Below the pieces are notes generated by a model. That model saw only the letters and a list, made by a program, of their open reading frames with translations. It searched no databases and was not told the DNA's origin. Below, piece after piece: positions 1 through 11,367 of a stretch of 64,000 nucleotides of DNA (position 1 is the stretch's first letter; the number at the start of each line of letters is the position of its first letter). The position numbers and the translations under genes were made by a program. Origin of the DNA: Stenogyne calaminthoides (lineage: Eukaryota; Streptophyta; Magnoliopsida; Lamiales; Lamiaceae); the NCBI GenBank assembly GCA_037126765.1, contig JBBCBC010000012.1, positions 15,190,001 through 15,254,000 of the forward strand, written 5' to 3'.

Positions 1-272
1 CCGCCAACGGAAGAAATTAGGTCAGCATCAATGTCTTCATCCCTCTATAGATTGTATAGAAACTCCAGGGCTTCATGGGTGTGGATGATGTTCTGATGTG
101 TAGAGCAATAACGTTCTAGCCCACACGCACGCAAGCACTCCAGAATTTCCAGCGATTCAGGATCTGAGGTGATGGTGAATACTACATACTTCTCATCAAT
201 GATGTCTTTCTTCATCGATGCAAAGTTGCAGAACTTTTTCCCTTGGCCCGGTCGTGGAACAAGATATGCCAT
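1..272 (-). pseudogene. Post-pol accessory ORF, N-terminal part (Element 1)
   Basis: The likely start is the ATG at 272, by comparison with the homologous ORF of Element 2 (37049 onward). Both share the segment IIDEKYV, a short acidic stretch, and EILECLRACGLE. The frame hits a TAG at 45-47, but similarity resumes after it (the translation continues to a V-G-G matching Element 2's FVGG), so the stop is a nonsense mutation. The remainder is outside the window. The protein is not gag, pol or an obvious envelope. The N-terminal block vaguely recalls the 'putative plant transposon protein' domain seen in accessory ORFs of plant elements, which is unproven. Its function is unknown. Confidence 0.6.
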
Positions 273-274
273 TT

Positions 275-466
275 CTGTACGATATGCAAATTGATGTTTA
301 GTTTGAGTAAGACATTTCAATAAATTCAGTCAAACCAGTAATCTAAGCATCAATTTAGCAAGTAAGCTTAGAGATCTTATAAAAATTACAGAAACACATC
401 ATCACGACTTGTAAACCTAGGTACCAGAGTGAATTAAAATAATACAGTATTTAAATGAGAAATTAC
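275..466 (-). other. Predicted 5'-UTR intron of the accessory ORF (Element 1)
   Basis: On the minus strand a donor TTTCTG|GTAATTTCTC (GT at 466-465) and an acceptor TCGTACAG (AG at 276-275) lie just before AAATGG, the accessory start. Element 2 has the matching donor CCTCTG|GTAATTTGCG and acceptor TTTTTCAG at 36794-37038. Conservation in two separate copies supports a real intron. No transcript evidence is available. Confidence 0.4.
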
Positions 467-611
467 CAGAAATTGATTCGTGGATTTGAGAATCGTAAGA
501 AAAGAATCAATTGATTTCGAAAGTAATTCTCTGAAGATTATGAAAGTTTTAATCTTTTAAGAGCTTTGAGAAGACGAAGTAGTGGAAAGAAGTTTTCTGA
601 GAAAGATTTGG

Positions 612-619
612 ATTATAAA
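612..619 (-). promoter_or_regulatory. TATA-like box upstream of accessory ORF (Element 1)
   Basis: TTATAAT on the minus strand, about 145 nt upstream of the predicted donor. It sits in the position corresponding to TATTTAAAA (36648-36656) of Element 2. Suggestive of an internal promoter only. Confidence 0.3.
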
Positions 620-1089
620 GAAAACGAGGAAAAACCTTTTTGCACAACTTTTCAAAGTACTCAAGTATCCGTGTTTTGAAATCAGTGGCTGAGATTAGTC
701 AGCCAAAAAGTATTTTGATCGCACGGTTGAGAAAAGTAGTCTTCTCGTATTTCGGACTCGAAAATTTGCAATAAAACGCATTAAAAACACATTCCCAAGT
801 CCGCATTAAAAGTTTTGCAGAGCATGCGTCATAAAGTGAAAACAGAGTAAAAACCAATTTATTTAAATAACACATATAAGAAGTTCTGAAAGGGATAAAT
901 AAGAGAACGTATCTGACTGATTGATATTGTAATCAACCAGTTACCACTGTGATCTGATCTGGTACTTGTTGACCTTACTGATGGTAGCCTTATGCATTTC
1001 CCAACAATATTCCACTCAACTGATCAGATTGTTGCTTGAAACACTTCGTCACTTATCTGATCCACTTATCTGATACTCTTATCTTATAC

Positions 1090-2275
1090 TCTTATCTTCA
1101 ATCTTCTTCTATTCAGCCCGCATTTACTATGCACCGAAGTCTACTCCCGCCAAAACATTTACTTTGGGGAGTCAAAAAGTCACCTCGATTCCCAAATTGA
1201 CGTGATTTGACATTCCGTAATAATGGCATAGATACGTTGTGATTACTCACACCGTCAACTCATCCAACCATTAGCCGCGTGTTCATTATGTGTTGTCGAT
1301 GCAAATTTCTCTTAAGGTCTTCTGAGAAAATAAATTTGCATTTATACCCCTAATTTCCTTCTATAAATTAGCCTGGGGTGATTAGGCAAACAACACAACA
1401 TAAACCATCCATCTTCTTTAGCATATACTTCATGCTTTTCTGATGAGTTCCTTATTTTCGGTGAAACTTCCGGTGAAAATCTTTAACCCTTTTCCAATGA
1501 ATTCAGCTTCTCAAATCAACCCTGTGTGTTCCTTAACACTGCTTTCGTCGTCATCGAAGATTACACATACGATCAATGCAAAGCTTCTTTACCACCGTGG
1601 AGGCGGATCTGCTAAGGCAAATGAGAAGGCACTTCTCCTAACCGTATGCACCTTGTGCGCCTATCGAGATAACAAAATTAGCATCAACAGACCCGATCAA
1701 AACAAAACATGAGTTTGGTATCACGATCTAGGTGTATCAATCTCAATATTTGCATGTGACACTAGTGTCATTTTGGTCCTTGTGGAGCAAACACGGCACT
1801 TGTGTCCCATTTAACAGCTGGAGAGCCCATTGATTTTAGGTCTAAGGGCTCCTAGCTTAAAGATCCTTCAAGGCCCGCTCTCGCTCTTCACTTCGTAGCT
1901 CTAAGAGTGGCTTTCAGGATTCTAGAAGCTTCTCTGCGCCCCTGGGTCGGAGAAAAATGAGAGCATCAGCTCTTAAAATCTCTCTCTCTCCTTCCCTTCC
2001 TTAGGTTGGCTTAGGGTTTATGGTTTATGGTTTATGTAGCGACCTCCGGGTCTTCTTGTACTTGTAGCTTGTAATACCACTTGAAGATAGCTTGTAGGTA
2101 GCTTGTGATATCACTTGTAACTTGTAAATCTGACCTTGGTCTTTATCAATGAAAAATTACATTATTTCATTGTTGTGTTGCCTCTTGACTTATGCGATCT
2201 GTAGCTTTCAACTTGTGCGACTTGCTTGTTTCTTTGCGGCTTTTAATCGACTTATAAAGTAATCTTCCAATCTGA
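1090..2275 (+). other. Foreign insert in the pol-accessory spacer of Element 1; possible captured host-gene fragment
   Basis: In Element 2 the spacer between RNase H and the accessory ORF is 944 bp; here it is about 2.2 kb. Sequence flanking this interval (about 900-1045 and near 2280) resembles the Element 2 spacer, but the interval does not. On the plus strand it has a TATAAATT box at 1362, a 5'-leader-like stretch, and an 89-codon ORF at 1443-1712 with a Ser-rich N-terminus (MSSLFSVKLPV...) that could mimic an organelle transit peptide. An AT-rich 3'-UTR-like tail lies near 2140-2175. No protein family is recognised and no TSD or LTR ends were identified. A captured gene fragment is possible; an unrelated insertion is the alternative. 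Confidence 0.4.
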
Positions 2276-2299
2276 TCAGTTCCCCCTTAATTTGAAATA

Positions 2300-2455
2300 T
2301 CTGGAACTGATCTGCTTCTTGTCTGAACTTCAGATCGGCTACTTGTCTGACTTTCTGATCTGCTCCTTATCTCATACTTGGATCGGCTACTTATCGACTT
2401 TTCGATCTGCTCCTTATCTCGAACTTCGGATCGGCTCCTCGTCGGACGCCGTCGA
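2300..2455. repeat. Degenerate tandem repeat in spacer after RNase H
   Basis: Imperfect repeats built from GGATCGGCTACTTGTC-type and GATCTGCTCCTTATCTC-type units alternate here. They resemble the CTGATCAG-rich sequence of the LTRs. One end (about 2425-2462) is unusually CG-rich. Confidence 0.5.
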
Positions 2456-2497
2456 TCGGTTGAGATTCCTAACTCAACTGATTCCTCTTAACTTTAG

Positions 2498-4319
2498 TTA
2501 GTCTTTTAACCAACTGGTTCTGGAGATCAGTCCACCAACCATTTCTGGTGCACTTTCTCCGAGATCCAGAAGCCCTAGCTCGTTACATAATTCTCTGAAT
2601 CTGATCTCAGCTAGCGGCTTAGTTAAAATATCAGCTTTCTGCTTGTTAGTATGGATCTTTTCCATTCTGATATTCTTCTTTTCAACGTGATCTCTGATAA
2701 AATGGTGTCTGACATCAACGTGCTTGCATCTTGTATGTAGAATAGGATTCTGAGTGATTGCAATAGCACTATTACTGTCACAGAATATAGGTACTTTCTT
2801 AGCTACGATGTTGTAATCCCTCAGCTGCTGACTTATCCAGAGCAGTTGGGAACAACAGCTTCCTGCAGCCACATATTCTGCTTCAGTAGTAGATGTCGCA
2901 ACTGATGTCTGCTTCTTCGAAAACCAAGAGATCAGTTTATTTCCCCGCCCGACATGAACACGAGGTTGACTTTTCATCGATTACGCAACCTCCGTGTCGA
3001 ATCGAGAATACCCACTAAGCTCTAGATTATCATCTGATGGGTAAAATAAACAAAGATTTACTGTCCCCTTCAGATACTTGAGAATCCGCTTAGCTGCTTC
3101 TAGGTGGCTTTGCATTGGATTTGCTTGAAATCTGGCACATACACCTACTTTTGCAAAAAGTGATGTCCGTTCTGTTTGGCGGTCGGTATAGTAGAGATCC
3201 AATGAGAGCCCTATATTCTTTCTGATTAGTTTTCTGACCGTCCTCATCTAGATCCATCTTGAACCCGGTCATCATGGGAATTCTGGCTTCCTTACAATGT
3301 TGAACTCCAAACTTGGCCAGTAGATTCCTTGTGTACTTAAACTTGGCGATGAATATCCATACGTACTCTGCTTAACTTGTAAACCCATAAAGTAATTCAT
3401 CTGACCCATCATGGACATCTCGAACTTCCCTTGCATCAATTTGCTGAACTTCTCACACAGCTTCTTGTTGGGAGATCCGAAGATGATGTCGTCCACGTAA
3501 ATCAAACCATCGAATATCTTCTCCATCTTCTATTCTCGAATAAGGTTACATCCACTATTACTTTAGTGAATCCACTGTCTATCAAGAACTGAGAGAGTGT
3601 ATCATACCAAGCTCGAGGAGCTTGTTTCAGGCCATAAAGAACTTTTCTTAAACGGTACACTTGGTTGCCTTTTTCAAAGCCTGGAGGTTGTTCAACATAA
3701 ACTTCCTCTGCTAGCACCCCGCTTAAGAATGTACTCTTTACGTATCTGATACACAATGAACCCTCTGTGGGCAGCATATGCCAGAAACAACCGAATGGCT
3801 TCTAAGTGAGCGACTGGTGCAAAGGTCTCATCATAATCAATTCCTTCTGATTGTGAATACTCCTTAGCAACAAGTCTTGCTTTATTCCTGGTTATGACAT
3901 TATTCTCATCTCTCTTGTTCTTGAATACCCACTTCGTGCCAGTCACGTCTTGATGAGTTGGTCTGTCCACCAGTTTCCAAACTTGATTCCTCTCAAACTG
4001 TTCGGCTCCTCTTGCATGTCTAGAATCGACTTTTAACTTCTTGTAGAGCTTCCTCTACTGTAGTTGGTTCATTCAAAGACAGATAACAACAGTACATGAC
4101 ACTTTCACCAATCTGATGTCTAGTTTTGACTCTATCAGATGGGTCTCCGATAATCAGATAAGTTGGATGACTGGTAATCCAGGTCCTTCTATTTTGATTT
4201 GCGTCTATTTGGAGAACATCATCCATTTCTGATAGTAGTTCATTACTAGTGATTGGGAGTGGTGCTGAATTATGATCCACATGATAAGAACACGTCTCAA
4301 CTGATATTGGACTCATCAT
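2498..4319 (-). pseudogene. pol: pol: reverse transcriptase and RNase H (Element 1)
   Basis: Translated pieces in order: a linker (4319-4020); RT N-terminus with GTKWVFKNKRDE and DYDETFAPV (3970-3692); PPGF, YGLKQAPRAWYD (3777-3502); the catalytic box LIYVDDIIFGSP, with YVDD at 3488-3499 (3526-3272); and RNase H with SWFSKKQTS, TTEAEYVAAG, FCDSNSAI and ADILTKPLAE (2977-2498). These are diagnostic copia RT/RH motifs. The pieces lie in different frames, so at least four frameshifts or small indels separate them. The active-site aspartates are still readable, but the gene is non-functional. The ORF ends at TWLKD-like residues, as in Element 2. Confidence 0.93.
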
Positions 4320-4684
4320 GTGCTGATGTCTGTTCGTAGGAACTTCAGGAGTTCCCCTTGAACCAAATGGTTCGATTGATCTTTCTCGGTTGTGCCGAAC
4401 TTCTTCAGCAGCGGTTGTTAATGCGTACCTTAGGGATCGATTGACTGTTGAATCGGCAAGATCAAGTTACGGGATATACAACATTCGTGTTAAACTTCTT
4501 TCTCCTTGATACTTAGGTGATCCATTTTCTGCGTGTCGGTAGCGGTTGATTTGAGTGCGACTTGTTACGAAGGCGCTTTCTCTTGTTGAAGAAGATGTCT
4601 CATCAAAGACCACATGGGGTGTTTCTTCCACAACTAGGGTTCGTTTGTTGTAAACCCTGAAAGCCTTGCTGGATGAGGAATATC
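4320..4684 (-). pseudogene. pol: IN-RT linker region (Element 1), decayed
   Basis: This stretch aligns in order with the Element 2 linker (34135-34563), including the VVEETPHVVFDET equivalent near 4600-4640. It contains no long frame. About 4435-4510 is altered towards CG-containing words compared with Element 2. Confidence 0.6.
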
Positions 4685-5465
4685 CTAAGAATATACCCTA
4701 TTCTGACTTGGCCTCAAAGTCTTCAACTGACTTTTCCCATTGTTGTGAATGAAACACTTGCACCCAAAAACATGGAAGTAAGAAACACGAGGTATTCTGC
4801 CCTTCCACAGTTCATAGGGTGTTTTGAAGTGAGTCTTAGTTAGAGAGCATCTGTTCTGAGTGTGGCATGCAGTATTGATGGCTTCTGCCCAGAAACGGCT
4901 TGGTGTCGCATGTTCAGCTAACATAGTGCGAGCAGCTTCTTTGAGAGTTCTGTTTCTCCCTTCTGCTACTCCATTTTGTTGTGGCGTTCTTGCAGCTGAC
5001 GTTTCATGTTGTATACCAAACTCAGTGCAAAAATCAGTAATAAAAGAATTCAGGAATTCTGTACCTTTATCTGATCTGATTTTTACTATGCTGACACCCT
5101 TTTCGTTTTGTAGTTTCTTGAGCAGCTCGGGTATCTTTGTCGTTGTCTCGTTCTTCTTGTATAAGAATATAACCCAAGTAAACTTGGAATAATCATCCAT
5201 GATTACCAGAGTATATTTTAAATCGAGACCGATTTGGTGTAACTGGGTCCAAATAGATCCATATGAAGCGATTCGCGATTACTCTCTTTGGATCTTTGGT
5301 CGGTATTCCATTGAATGAAGCTTTAACTAGTTTTCTCTTCTGACATGCGGCACATGTCTGATCCTTTGAGAATACTTCATTCGGAAGTCCCTCAACCAAA
5401 GGCACCCTAAATATCTTGTTAAGAGTCTTAAAGTTCAGATGACTCATTCTTTTGTGCCAAGCCAA
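4685..5465 (-). pseudogene. pol: pol: GAG-pre-integrase and integrase core (Element 1)
   Basis: The piece at 5465-5193 has the zinc-binding pre-integrase signature: AWHKRMSHLNF with H..H, then C-A-A-C. The next piece (5200-4685) begins MDDYSKFTWVIFLYKK and carries the core IRSDKGTEFLNSFITDFC and PQQNGVAEGRN, so D and E of the DDE triad are visible, with the first D in the missing junction. A frameshift separates the two near 5195. It ends where the pol linker begins. Confidence 0.9.
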
Positions 5466-5902
5466 CTGCTACTCTTGGAACTCTTAACAATTAAGCATGC
5501 ATTTCTCGGGCAACTGTTCCAATATGCTGTGTAGATCGTGCCTTTCCTTGAACCAGTTAGCAAGATTTGTTGAGTAGCTCGATTTCTAATCGCACACTTA
5601 TCACTCGAGAACTCAACGCTGAATCCGTTGTCGCAGAATCATTGTAATCTTGATAGTAGTAGATTGTGCTTTAATCCTTGACATCTGAGACTCGATTATT
5701 TGTACATCATCATTCTCTAAGGTTCGAATCCTTTGGTAAAACCAAAGTTATCATCACCGAAGAGTACACGTGGGCCTTCTTGTTCTTTGTAAGAGCTAAG
5801 GAGATGTTTGCTTCCAGTCATGTGCCTTGAGCATCTACTATCGATGTACCAGATAGTTGCTTGTACACCTCCTTTGTTGGCCAGTCCCACGCGAACCTGC
5901 AA
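5466..5902 (-). pseudogene. pol: pol: aspartic protease (Element 1), degraded
   Basis: The ORF 5902-5717 contains ATIWYIDSRCSRHMTG. The copia protease motif is DSGCSRHMTG, so the glycine next to the catalytic Asp is replaced by Arg, which would probably disable it. Downstream sequence to 5466 corresponds to the rest of the domain (the equivalents of LKHNLLSVSQFYD), but in broken frames. Confidence 0.8.
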
Positions 5903-6079
5903 TAGAATCAGGCTTTAGGTACCCCTTTCGAATTGGGTCCTGAGGGGTTAGTGGTGGATTTAGGGATCCACACAAACAGGCACTTCTATTGTGTCGGATA
6001 GATCGAAGGCTGATTTGTCTCCCATACATATCCACATAATCATCGTCTCTTTATATGCTTTTCTCGATTTGTATGATTA

Positions 6080-8492
6080 TTAAATTGTGAGCCTTGGGTG
6101 AATCGAAGACTTGGGATTTTTCTTTATATTTTGTCTTCCTTTAACCCAATGGGGGGCTCGGTCTCTGATAGCCCTAGGTTTCTGGTTATAAGGGTAGGTA
6201 CGACTGCTACCATTAAAAGATTCATATCTCTTTGGCATAGATGGTCTTTGCAGTTTACCTATAGCTTGCTTATTAGGCAGCTGACCTCGATTGGGTCTCA
6301 AATTAGATTTCCTTTTTACAGGTTGTCTCTTCTGAAACTTAATCTACTGATCAGGTTGATGTTTCTTCAGAAGAACTGGGTTCTTCTGTTGATTCCTCGG
6401 CTGATGCTTAATCAGTGTCCAATTCTGTTCCCTTTCTGATTAGGCACTTGCCTTACTTGCTCAGCAGGTCTCTTTCCCTTATCAGATACATGTTTAGCTT
6501 TTTGTGTATCTTTGTCAGAGACTTGTTTGATTACACCCTTCTGAAGTGAACCAAACAGGGCTTTTGAGGATGTAGAAGGGTTCTCATACCCAATTCCCTT
6601 CATGTTAGTCGGCGTTCGAAAATAGGTGTTCATATCTTGAACGGTTTTTGATGACTTCGTGAAAACCTCTATTTTCTTGCGCAAACTATCCTTAGTAGAT
6701 TTTAGACTCTCATGTAGTCGGAATAGCTCATCAAACTTTGCTTGTAGGATTTTGAAATCATCAGCTTGCTGTTTGTTGATTGCTAGCTGATCTTTGATCT
6801 GCTTCTCCTGATCAGAAGATTTAACCTTCAGAACGTTAAGTTCCTCAGTTACCTTCTTAGCAGTTTAGCTGATTTCAGTTCAGCTGCTTTACTGACAGCG
6901 TTCTCTTTTACAAGCTAATTATTTCTGATCCTTAGCTTGTCATTTTCAGCTTCCACTATTGTATAAGTGTCTACTGCATCAGAGAGATCATCAAGCAATT
7001 GCTCAGAGTAGAGCTGCAAGTCAATCTCTCCAGCAGGTGTGCTAATAATAGCTGGTGTGGAATTGAAAAAGCAGGAGGTTTGGAGGTTACCTCAGATTGG
7101 TCTTCCTCCCTGGCCATCAGGCAGATTTCATCGTCATCTGAAGAGAATATCAGATCTTCATGGTCGAGGAAATCAACAGCACTGCTTATCAGACAGAAAT
7201 CTTCTACAGATGAGTAGCCAGAATCCTCAGAAGGTAGATAGAAATCATCAATTCCTGACGTGTCAGCAACCATGACTTTTCTGTCTTTGAAGCGTAGTTC
7301 TCTTTTGTTCCGCTTCTCTTCTCTTTCTCTGGGAGTCAGGTCTGGGCAGTCGGAGCTGTAGTGACCTTGTTTCAAGCAGTTGAAGCATGATCCACGATCC
7401 ACGGAACTTCCTCTGCCAGGTGAGACACTTCGTCTGTAGGATCTGCCAGGTGACTTTCCTTTCGGATTGTAGTCTGAACTCCTTCTGTCAAATCTATTAT
7501 CTCTTCTCTCGTCTGGCCGATCATCTCTTTTATCATCTATGTGATCCCTTCGGTCATCAGATCTATTCCTTTCTAGTGACCTGTCAGTTGGCCTCATGTT
7601 TCTTCTGTTGTCTTGATAGTCCTTGTAGAATCTGCGATACTTACCAAGTTGAATATTCGATCTTTCAAGTTTCCTGGTAAGCAGAGCGATCTGTTCTGCT
7701 TGGTTTATGATGTTTCCAATAGGTTCAGTGTCCTTTGATCTGCTGCTGGTTGCTTTGAATGCAACTGATTTAGATGTGGAGGTTGAGGCTTCAGCAGGCG
7801 GTCTCGTCTTCATCTGCTTGCCCTATTTCGATTAGATCGAACTCGTGGGCTTTAAGGCTTAGGAATAAGCTACTTGGCTTCATCTTGGAAATGTCTTGGC
7901 AATCCTTGATTACCATGACTTTCATATCCCATTTCTTGGTGAGAGATCTTAAGATCTTATAATTGATGTCTTTGTCTGACATCTCTCTTCCAAGTTCTCG
8001 TAGCTTATTTACTGACATGGTGATCCTCCCATCGAGCTCGTTGATGGTCTCGTTGGGCAACATTTTGAGCTTTTCGAACTTCACCAGTTCAGCTTGTAGT
8101 CGACTGTCTTTGATCTGATCATTTCCTTTGCATATCTCAGCAAGAGTATCCCACATTTGTTTCGCAGTCTTGAGATACTTTATCTTCTCTTTGGTGACTT
8201 TATCCATCGTCTTCATGATTATATGCCTGGCGATTGTATCTAGAGTATACAACTTTCTTTCTTCTGCATCCATCAGGGCTGGACTTTTTCGAACAAGACT
8301 TCCAGGTGCATGATCTGGATCTCCTACAACCGCTGGGTTGTCGTGATATATGATGATGGGTCCTCGTTCAATGACTTCCATCATTCTACCGCTTATCGAT
8401 CCCAGATGGTTGCACATGTATATAGTCCTATCTGCAAACTCATCAATTGAAAACTAAGGGAAATCATGATACATACCAGAGGTATTATCCAT
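6080..8492 (-). pseudogene. gag: gag (Element 1)
   Basis: The start at 8492 (MDNTSGMYHD) is chosen by similarity to Element 2's gag at 12861. A TAG follows after about a dozen codons, in the equivalent of DLPKFS. The UBN2/copia-type gag domain follows (8417-7791; TIARHIIMKTMD, AKQMWDTLAEI). Then comes an R/D-rich region with the zinc knuckle CFNCLKQGHYSSDCP (CX2CX4HX4C) in 7813-6971, a coiled-coil-like stretch, and a basic tail (6684-6412, 6301-6080). Frameshifts separate the pieces. The role would be the capsid or particle shell. Confidence 0.9.
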
Positions 8493-8613
8493 GATGAGTG
8501 ATTTTGAAAACGAATGAGTTTCAAAAACGGTTTTTCAAGATCTGTTCAAATGACCACAAAGATTCTTCCTCAAGAATCGATGATACTCAAAGCCAGTGGT
8601 TTGTAGAACCACT

Positions 8614-8625
8614 GCTCTGATACCA
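8614..8625 (-). other. Primer-binding site (tRNA-iMet), Element 1
   Basis: Minus-strand TGGTATCAGAGC, complementary to the 3' end of plant initiator tRNA-Met, two bases inside the LTR end (8628). This fixes the element's orientation. Confidence 0.9.
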
Positions 8626-8627
8626 CT

Positions 8628-10345
8628 TGTAGGTCCCGAACGGGTTTTGTGAGGGCATAAGTCTAGAGGGGAGGGTGAATAGACTTCTGAAAACTTTTCG
8701 TGCGGATCAGGTGTGATTTGCAGATTGCCTGATTAGAGTGTTAGTGAGTCAGTTTGGACTGATGTTCAATCTTACTGAGTGCCTGAGGGCAGATCAGTTT
8801 CATATATCTGTCAGTTTAACCGAGAGTGCGGAAGCTTGTAAATACCCGTGTGAAAAACCAGTTTTATCAAATCAGATTCTTAAGTCAGTTTTCAACCGGT
8901 TGACTAAGGTGTCAACCTGATCAGATCAGTTGCTTGGTGAAGGCTGAGCTTAACTTTAGAATATGTATGCAGTTTTAAACTCAGTTGTGTTAATAGTGTA
9001 AAGCAATATATAGCAAGTAAATGCACACAAGATTTTATAGTGGTTCAGATGAAACCCGTCTTACGTCCACTCTTCACTTAACACAGGGGCACCAACTTAA
9101 CCAACTTAACCAACTTAACTAACTGGACTTAGTTTTATGTGTTAGTCCAACACCCAACAGATGTTTATTGAGTTCACACTCAACCGTACCAGAAATCAGA
9201 AACTAGAATCCCTAGTCTAAAATCTTGTGGTAACAAACTTAACCTAACTTTGAGTTTGGGTAAAGGTTTGTTGTAGTTCCAACTGGAAATCCATCCTGGT
9301 GTTTATGTAGCCAAATGCTAGTGAATAGGATTTCTTGCTAAGAACTATGGGATGAACACTCTAAGAATAATCTTCAAATATGGTGTTCTTCAAGCGGAAA
9401 TTTTGCTGTAGTTTTTGCTACTTTTGCGGTGTCTCCGTATTCTTAGTGTTTTTTTAATTTTGAAGATCGATCCCATTTTATAGACCTCAAAATCAAAGAG
9501 TCGTTGGAGAGCAATTTGAATTTCGGGCTATATTAGGTAGGCTGTAGGATATGATTGTGACGTGCTCCCAATATCGGCGTGGCCGTAGGCATGATTAGCG
9601 TCGTTTATGTCTGCAGCGTCGAATCCCGTATTGTCAGCTCTTTTTGTGCACGTGTCGCTTTCTCCTTTGCTTCGCGAGGCGGCACTTCAGTAATTTGTCC
9701 GTTAGACGATTGATATTCCTTTTGTAGAAGATTCGTCTTGTCTGGTGTACCATTTTGGTTGACGTCAGGTGTGAGCTGACTTGATCAGATAACTGATCAG
9801 TCTACCTTGTTGAGTCTTCTGATGCAGATTGTCTTAGCTCAATATCACGGACTTCGGTGATATAGGTCTTCGTGTCTTCGGTAGTCTTGATCTTGGTGAC
9901 TCTGAGCCTTAGTGTATTCAGTCATACTGAGTCTTCAGGTTTGTTACTGAGTCTTCAGGTTTATCTGAGTCTTCAGGTTCATCTGAGTCTTCAGGTTCAT
10001 CTGAGTCTTCAGGTTCATCTGAGTCTTCAGGTTTATCTGAGTCTTCAGGTTCATCTGAGTCTTCAGTGTCTTCTGTCTTCACCTGATCTTCTGACTTCTT
10101 TTCTTCTGATTTGTTCTTAGCCTTCTGATCATCTGACCTTATCTGGGTCATCTGGTACTTCGACCTGACCTATATATATTGAGTTCCCCCTCAATATGTG
10201 ACCTATCTTTTACATCAGCTATCTATACATTTCAGCTGGTCATCTTAATCTGATTCTAAGTCATCAATCAGCTAACAGGTCTGACTGGTCCTATTACAAC
10301 CTGTTTTGGAACTTCCATCAAAACTTAAATACAAATTTCCCAACA
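8628..10345 (-). repeat. 5' LTR of Element 1, family C (1718 bp)
   Basis: Minus-strand ends are TGTTGGGAAATTTG (at 10345) and CGGGACCTACA (at 8628), with the PBS immediately following. A TATA-like box lies at about 9476-9483 and a mutated TCCAACGA at 9501-9508. It holds an 18-bp minisatellite (9928-10072) and the conserved GTGGACGTAAG..ACCACTATAAAA core near 9035-9075. The right neighbour starts TTAAA, the expected half of the TSD. Confidence 0.9.
9928..10072. repeat. 18-bp minisatellite in family C LTR
   Basis: About seven units of GAGTCTTCAGGTTCATCT with few changes. One minus-strand frame reads as PEDSDE repeats, but this is non-coding LTR. Confidence 0.9.
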
Positions 10346-11367
10346 TTAAACAATGAGAACAAGACACGTATGTACGGAGCTGACAATGCGGGATTCGGCG
10401 CTGCATAGTCAAACGACTATAAAGGACAACTATTCACGCTTTTGGCCATGTCGTTCCTGAAGCACGTCACATCAAATCCTGCAACCTACCAAAAATAACC
10501 TGAAATTCAAATTGCTCTTCAACGGCTCTTTGATTTCGAGGTCTATGAATATGGGATCACTCTTCATAGTGAAGACACGGAAATTATCATCAAGCTCAAG
10601 TTATAGCAAAATTTCCGCATGAAGAACACAAAATTCAAGTTTATTTTATAAGTGTTCATCCCATTAGTTCTTAGCATAGAAATCTCATCCTCTAGCTTTA
10701 GGCTACATAAACACTAGGATAGATTTCCAGTTGGAACAACAACAAATCTTACCCAAACCCAAAAGTTAGGTTATGTTTGTTTAACAAGATTTTAAACTAG
10801 GGTTTCTAGTTCTGATTTCTGGGATCGGATTGAGTGAGAACTCTTTAAACATCTGTTGGTTGTACTGTGTTGGACTAACACATTAAACTAAGTCCAGTTG
10901 GTTAAGTTGGTGCCCCTTGTGATAGGGAAGAGTGGACGTAGGACTGGTTGTCCGAACCACTATAAAAATCTTGTGTGTATTTACTTGCTCTTAACTGCTT
11001 TACACTACCGCACACAACTGAGTTTAAACTGCATACATATTCTGAGTTAGGATCAGTCTGCATCAAGCAACTGATCTGATCAGTTTGACACTTTAGTCAT
11101 CTGATTGAAAATAGACTGCAGAATCTGATTCTCTAAAAACTAGTTTTTCATACGGGTTAAAACTAGCTTCCGCACATCAGTTAAACGGATAGACACCGAA
11201 TCGATCGCCATCGAAATCGATAAGTTGGATATCGATCAAATCGATCCACTCGCCACTCGATCGATCGAACCCGCCATCACACCTGATCTTGCACGAAAAG
11301 TTTTTAGAAGTCTATTCACCCCTCCCCTCTAGACTTCTGTCCTCACAAAACCCGTTCGGGACCAACA
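10346..11367 (+). repeat. Right part of a plus-strand family C LTR split by Element 1
   Basis: It starts mid-LTR at TTAAACAATGAGAAC (equivalent to 39900 of the Element 2 3' LTR) and runs to the LTR end GGGACCAACA at 11367. It is followed not by a PBS but by the interior of another C LTR at ATAAGTCACATATTG. The simplest reading is a solo LTR that inserted into Element 2's 5' LTR and was later split by Element 1. Its left half should lie beyond the window. A CG-enriched tract is present at 11185-11280. Confidence 0.75.

Larger units (their letters stand above)
1..10345 (-). mobile_element. Element 1: Ty1/copia retrotransposon, LTR family C, truncated by window edge
   Basis: Reading leftward from 10345, the order is 5' LTR (8628-10345), PBS, gag, protease, integrase, RT, RNase H, a spacer with a foreign insert, and the start of a post-pol accessory ORF that runs off the left edge. 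PR-IN-RT-RH order identifies Ty1/copia. The extra ORF after pol and the long LTR resemble SIRE/Maximus-type elements (inference). Nearly every reading frame has stops or frameshifts, so the copy is dead. It split a plus-strand C LTR whose right half starts at 10346. The 3' LTR and left TSD lie outside the window. Confidence 0.9.

Noticed and set aside
1443..1712. Annotating the 89-codon ORF as a real plastid-targeted protein
   Set aside because: Only the Ser-rich start suggests this; kept as part of the insert description.
1980..2040. Telomere-like repeat (GGGTTTATGGTTTATGG)
   Set aside because: Only three degenerate units, not TTTAGGG; insufficient for an interstitial telomere.
9872..10120. 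ORF with LSLQVHLSLQV repeats, and the opposite-strand PEDSDE repeats
   Set aside because: Product of the 18-bp LTR minisatellite; no start context or flanking gene structure.
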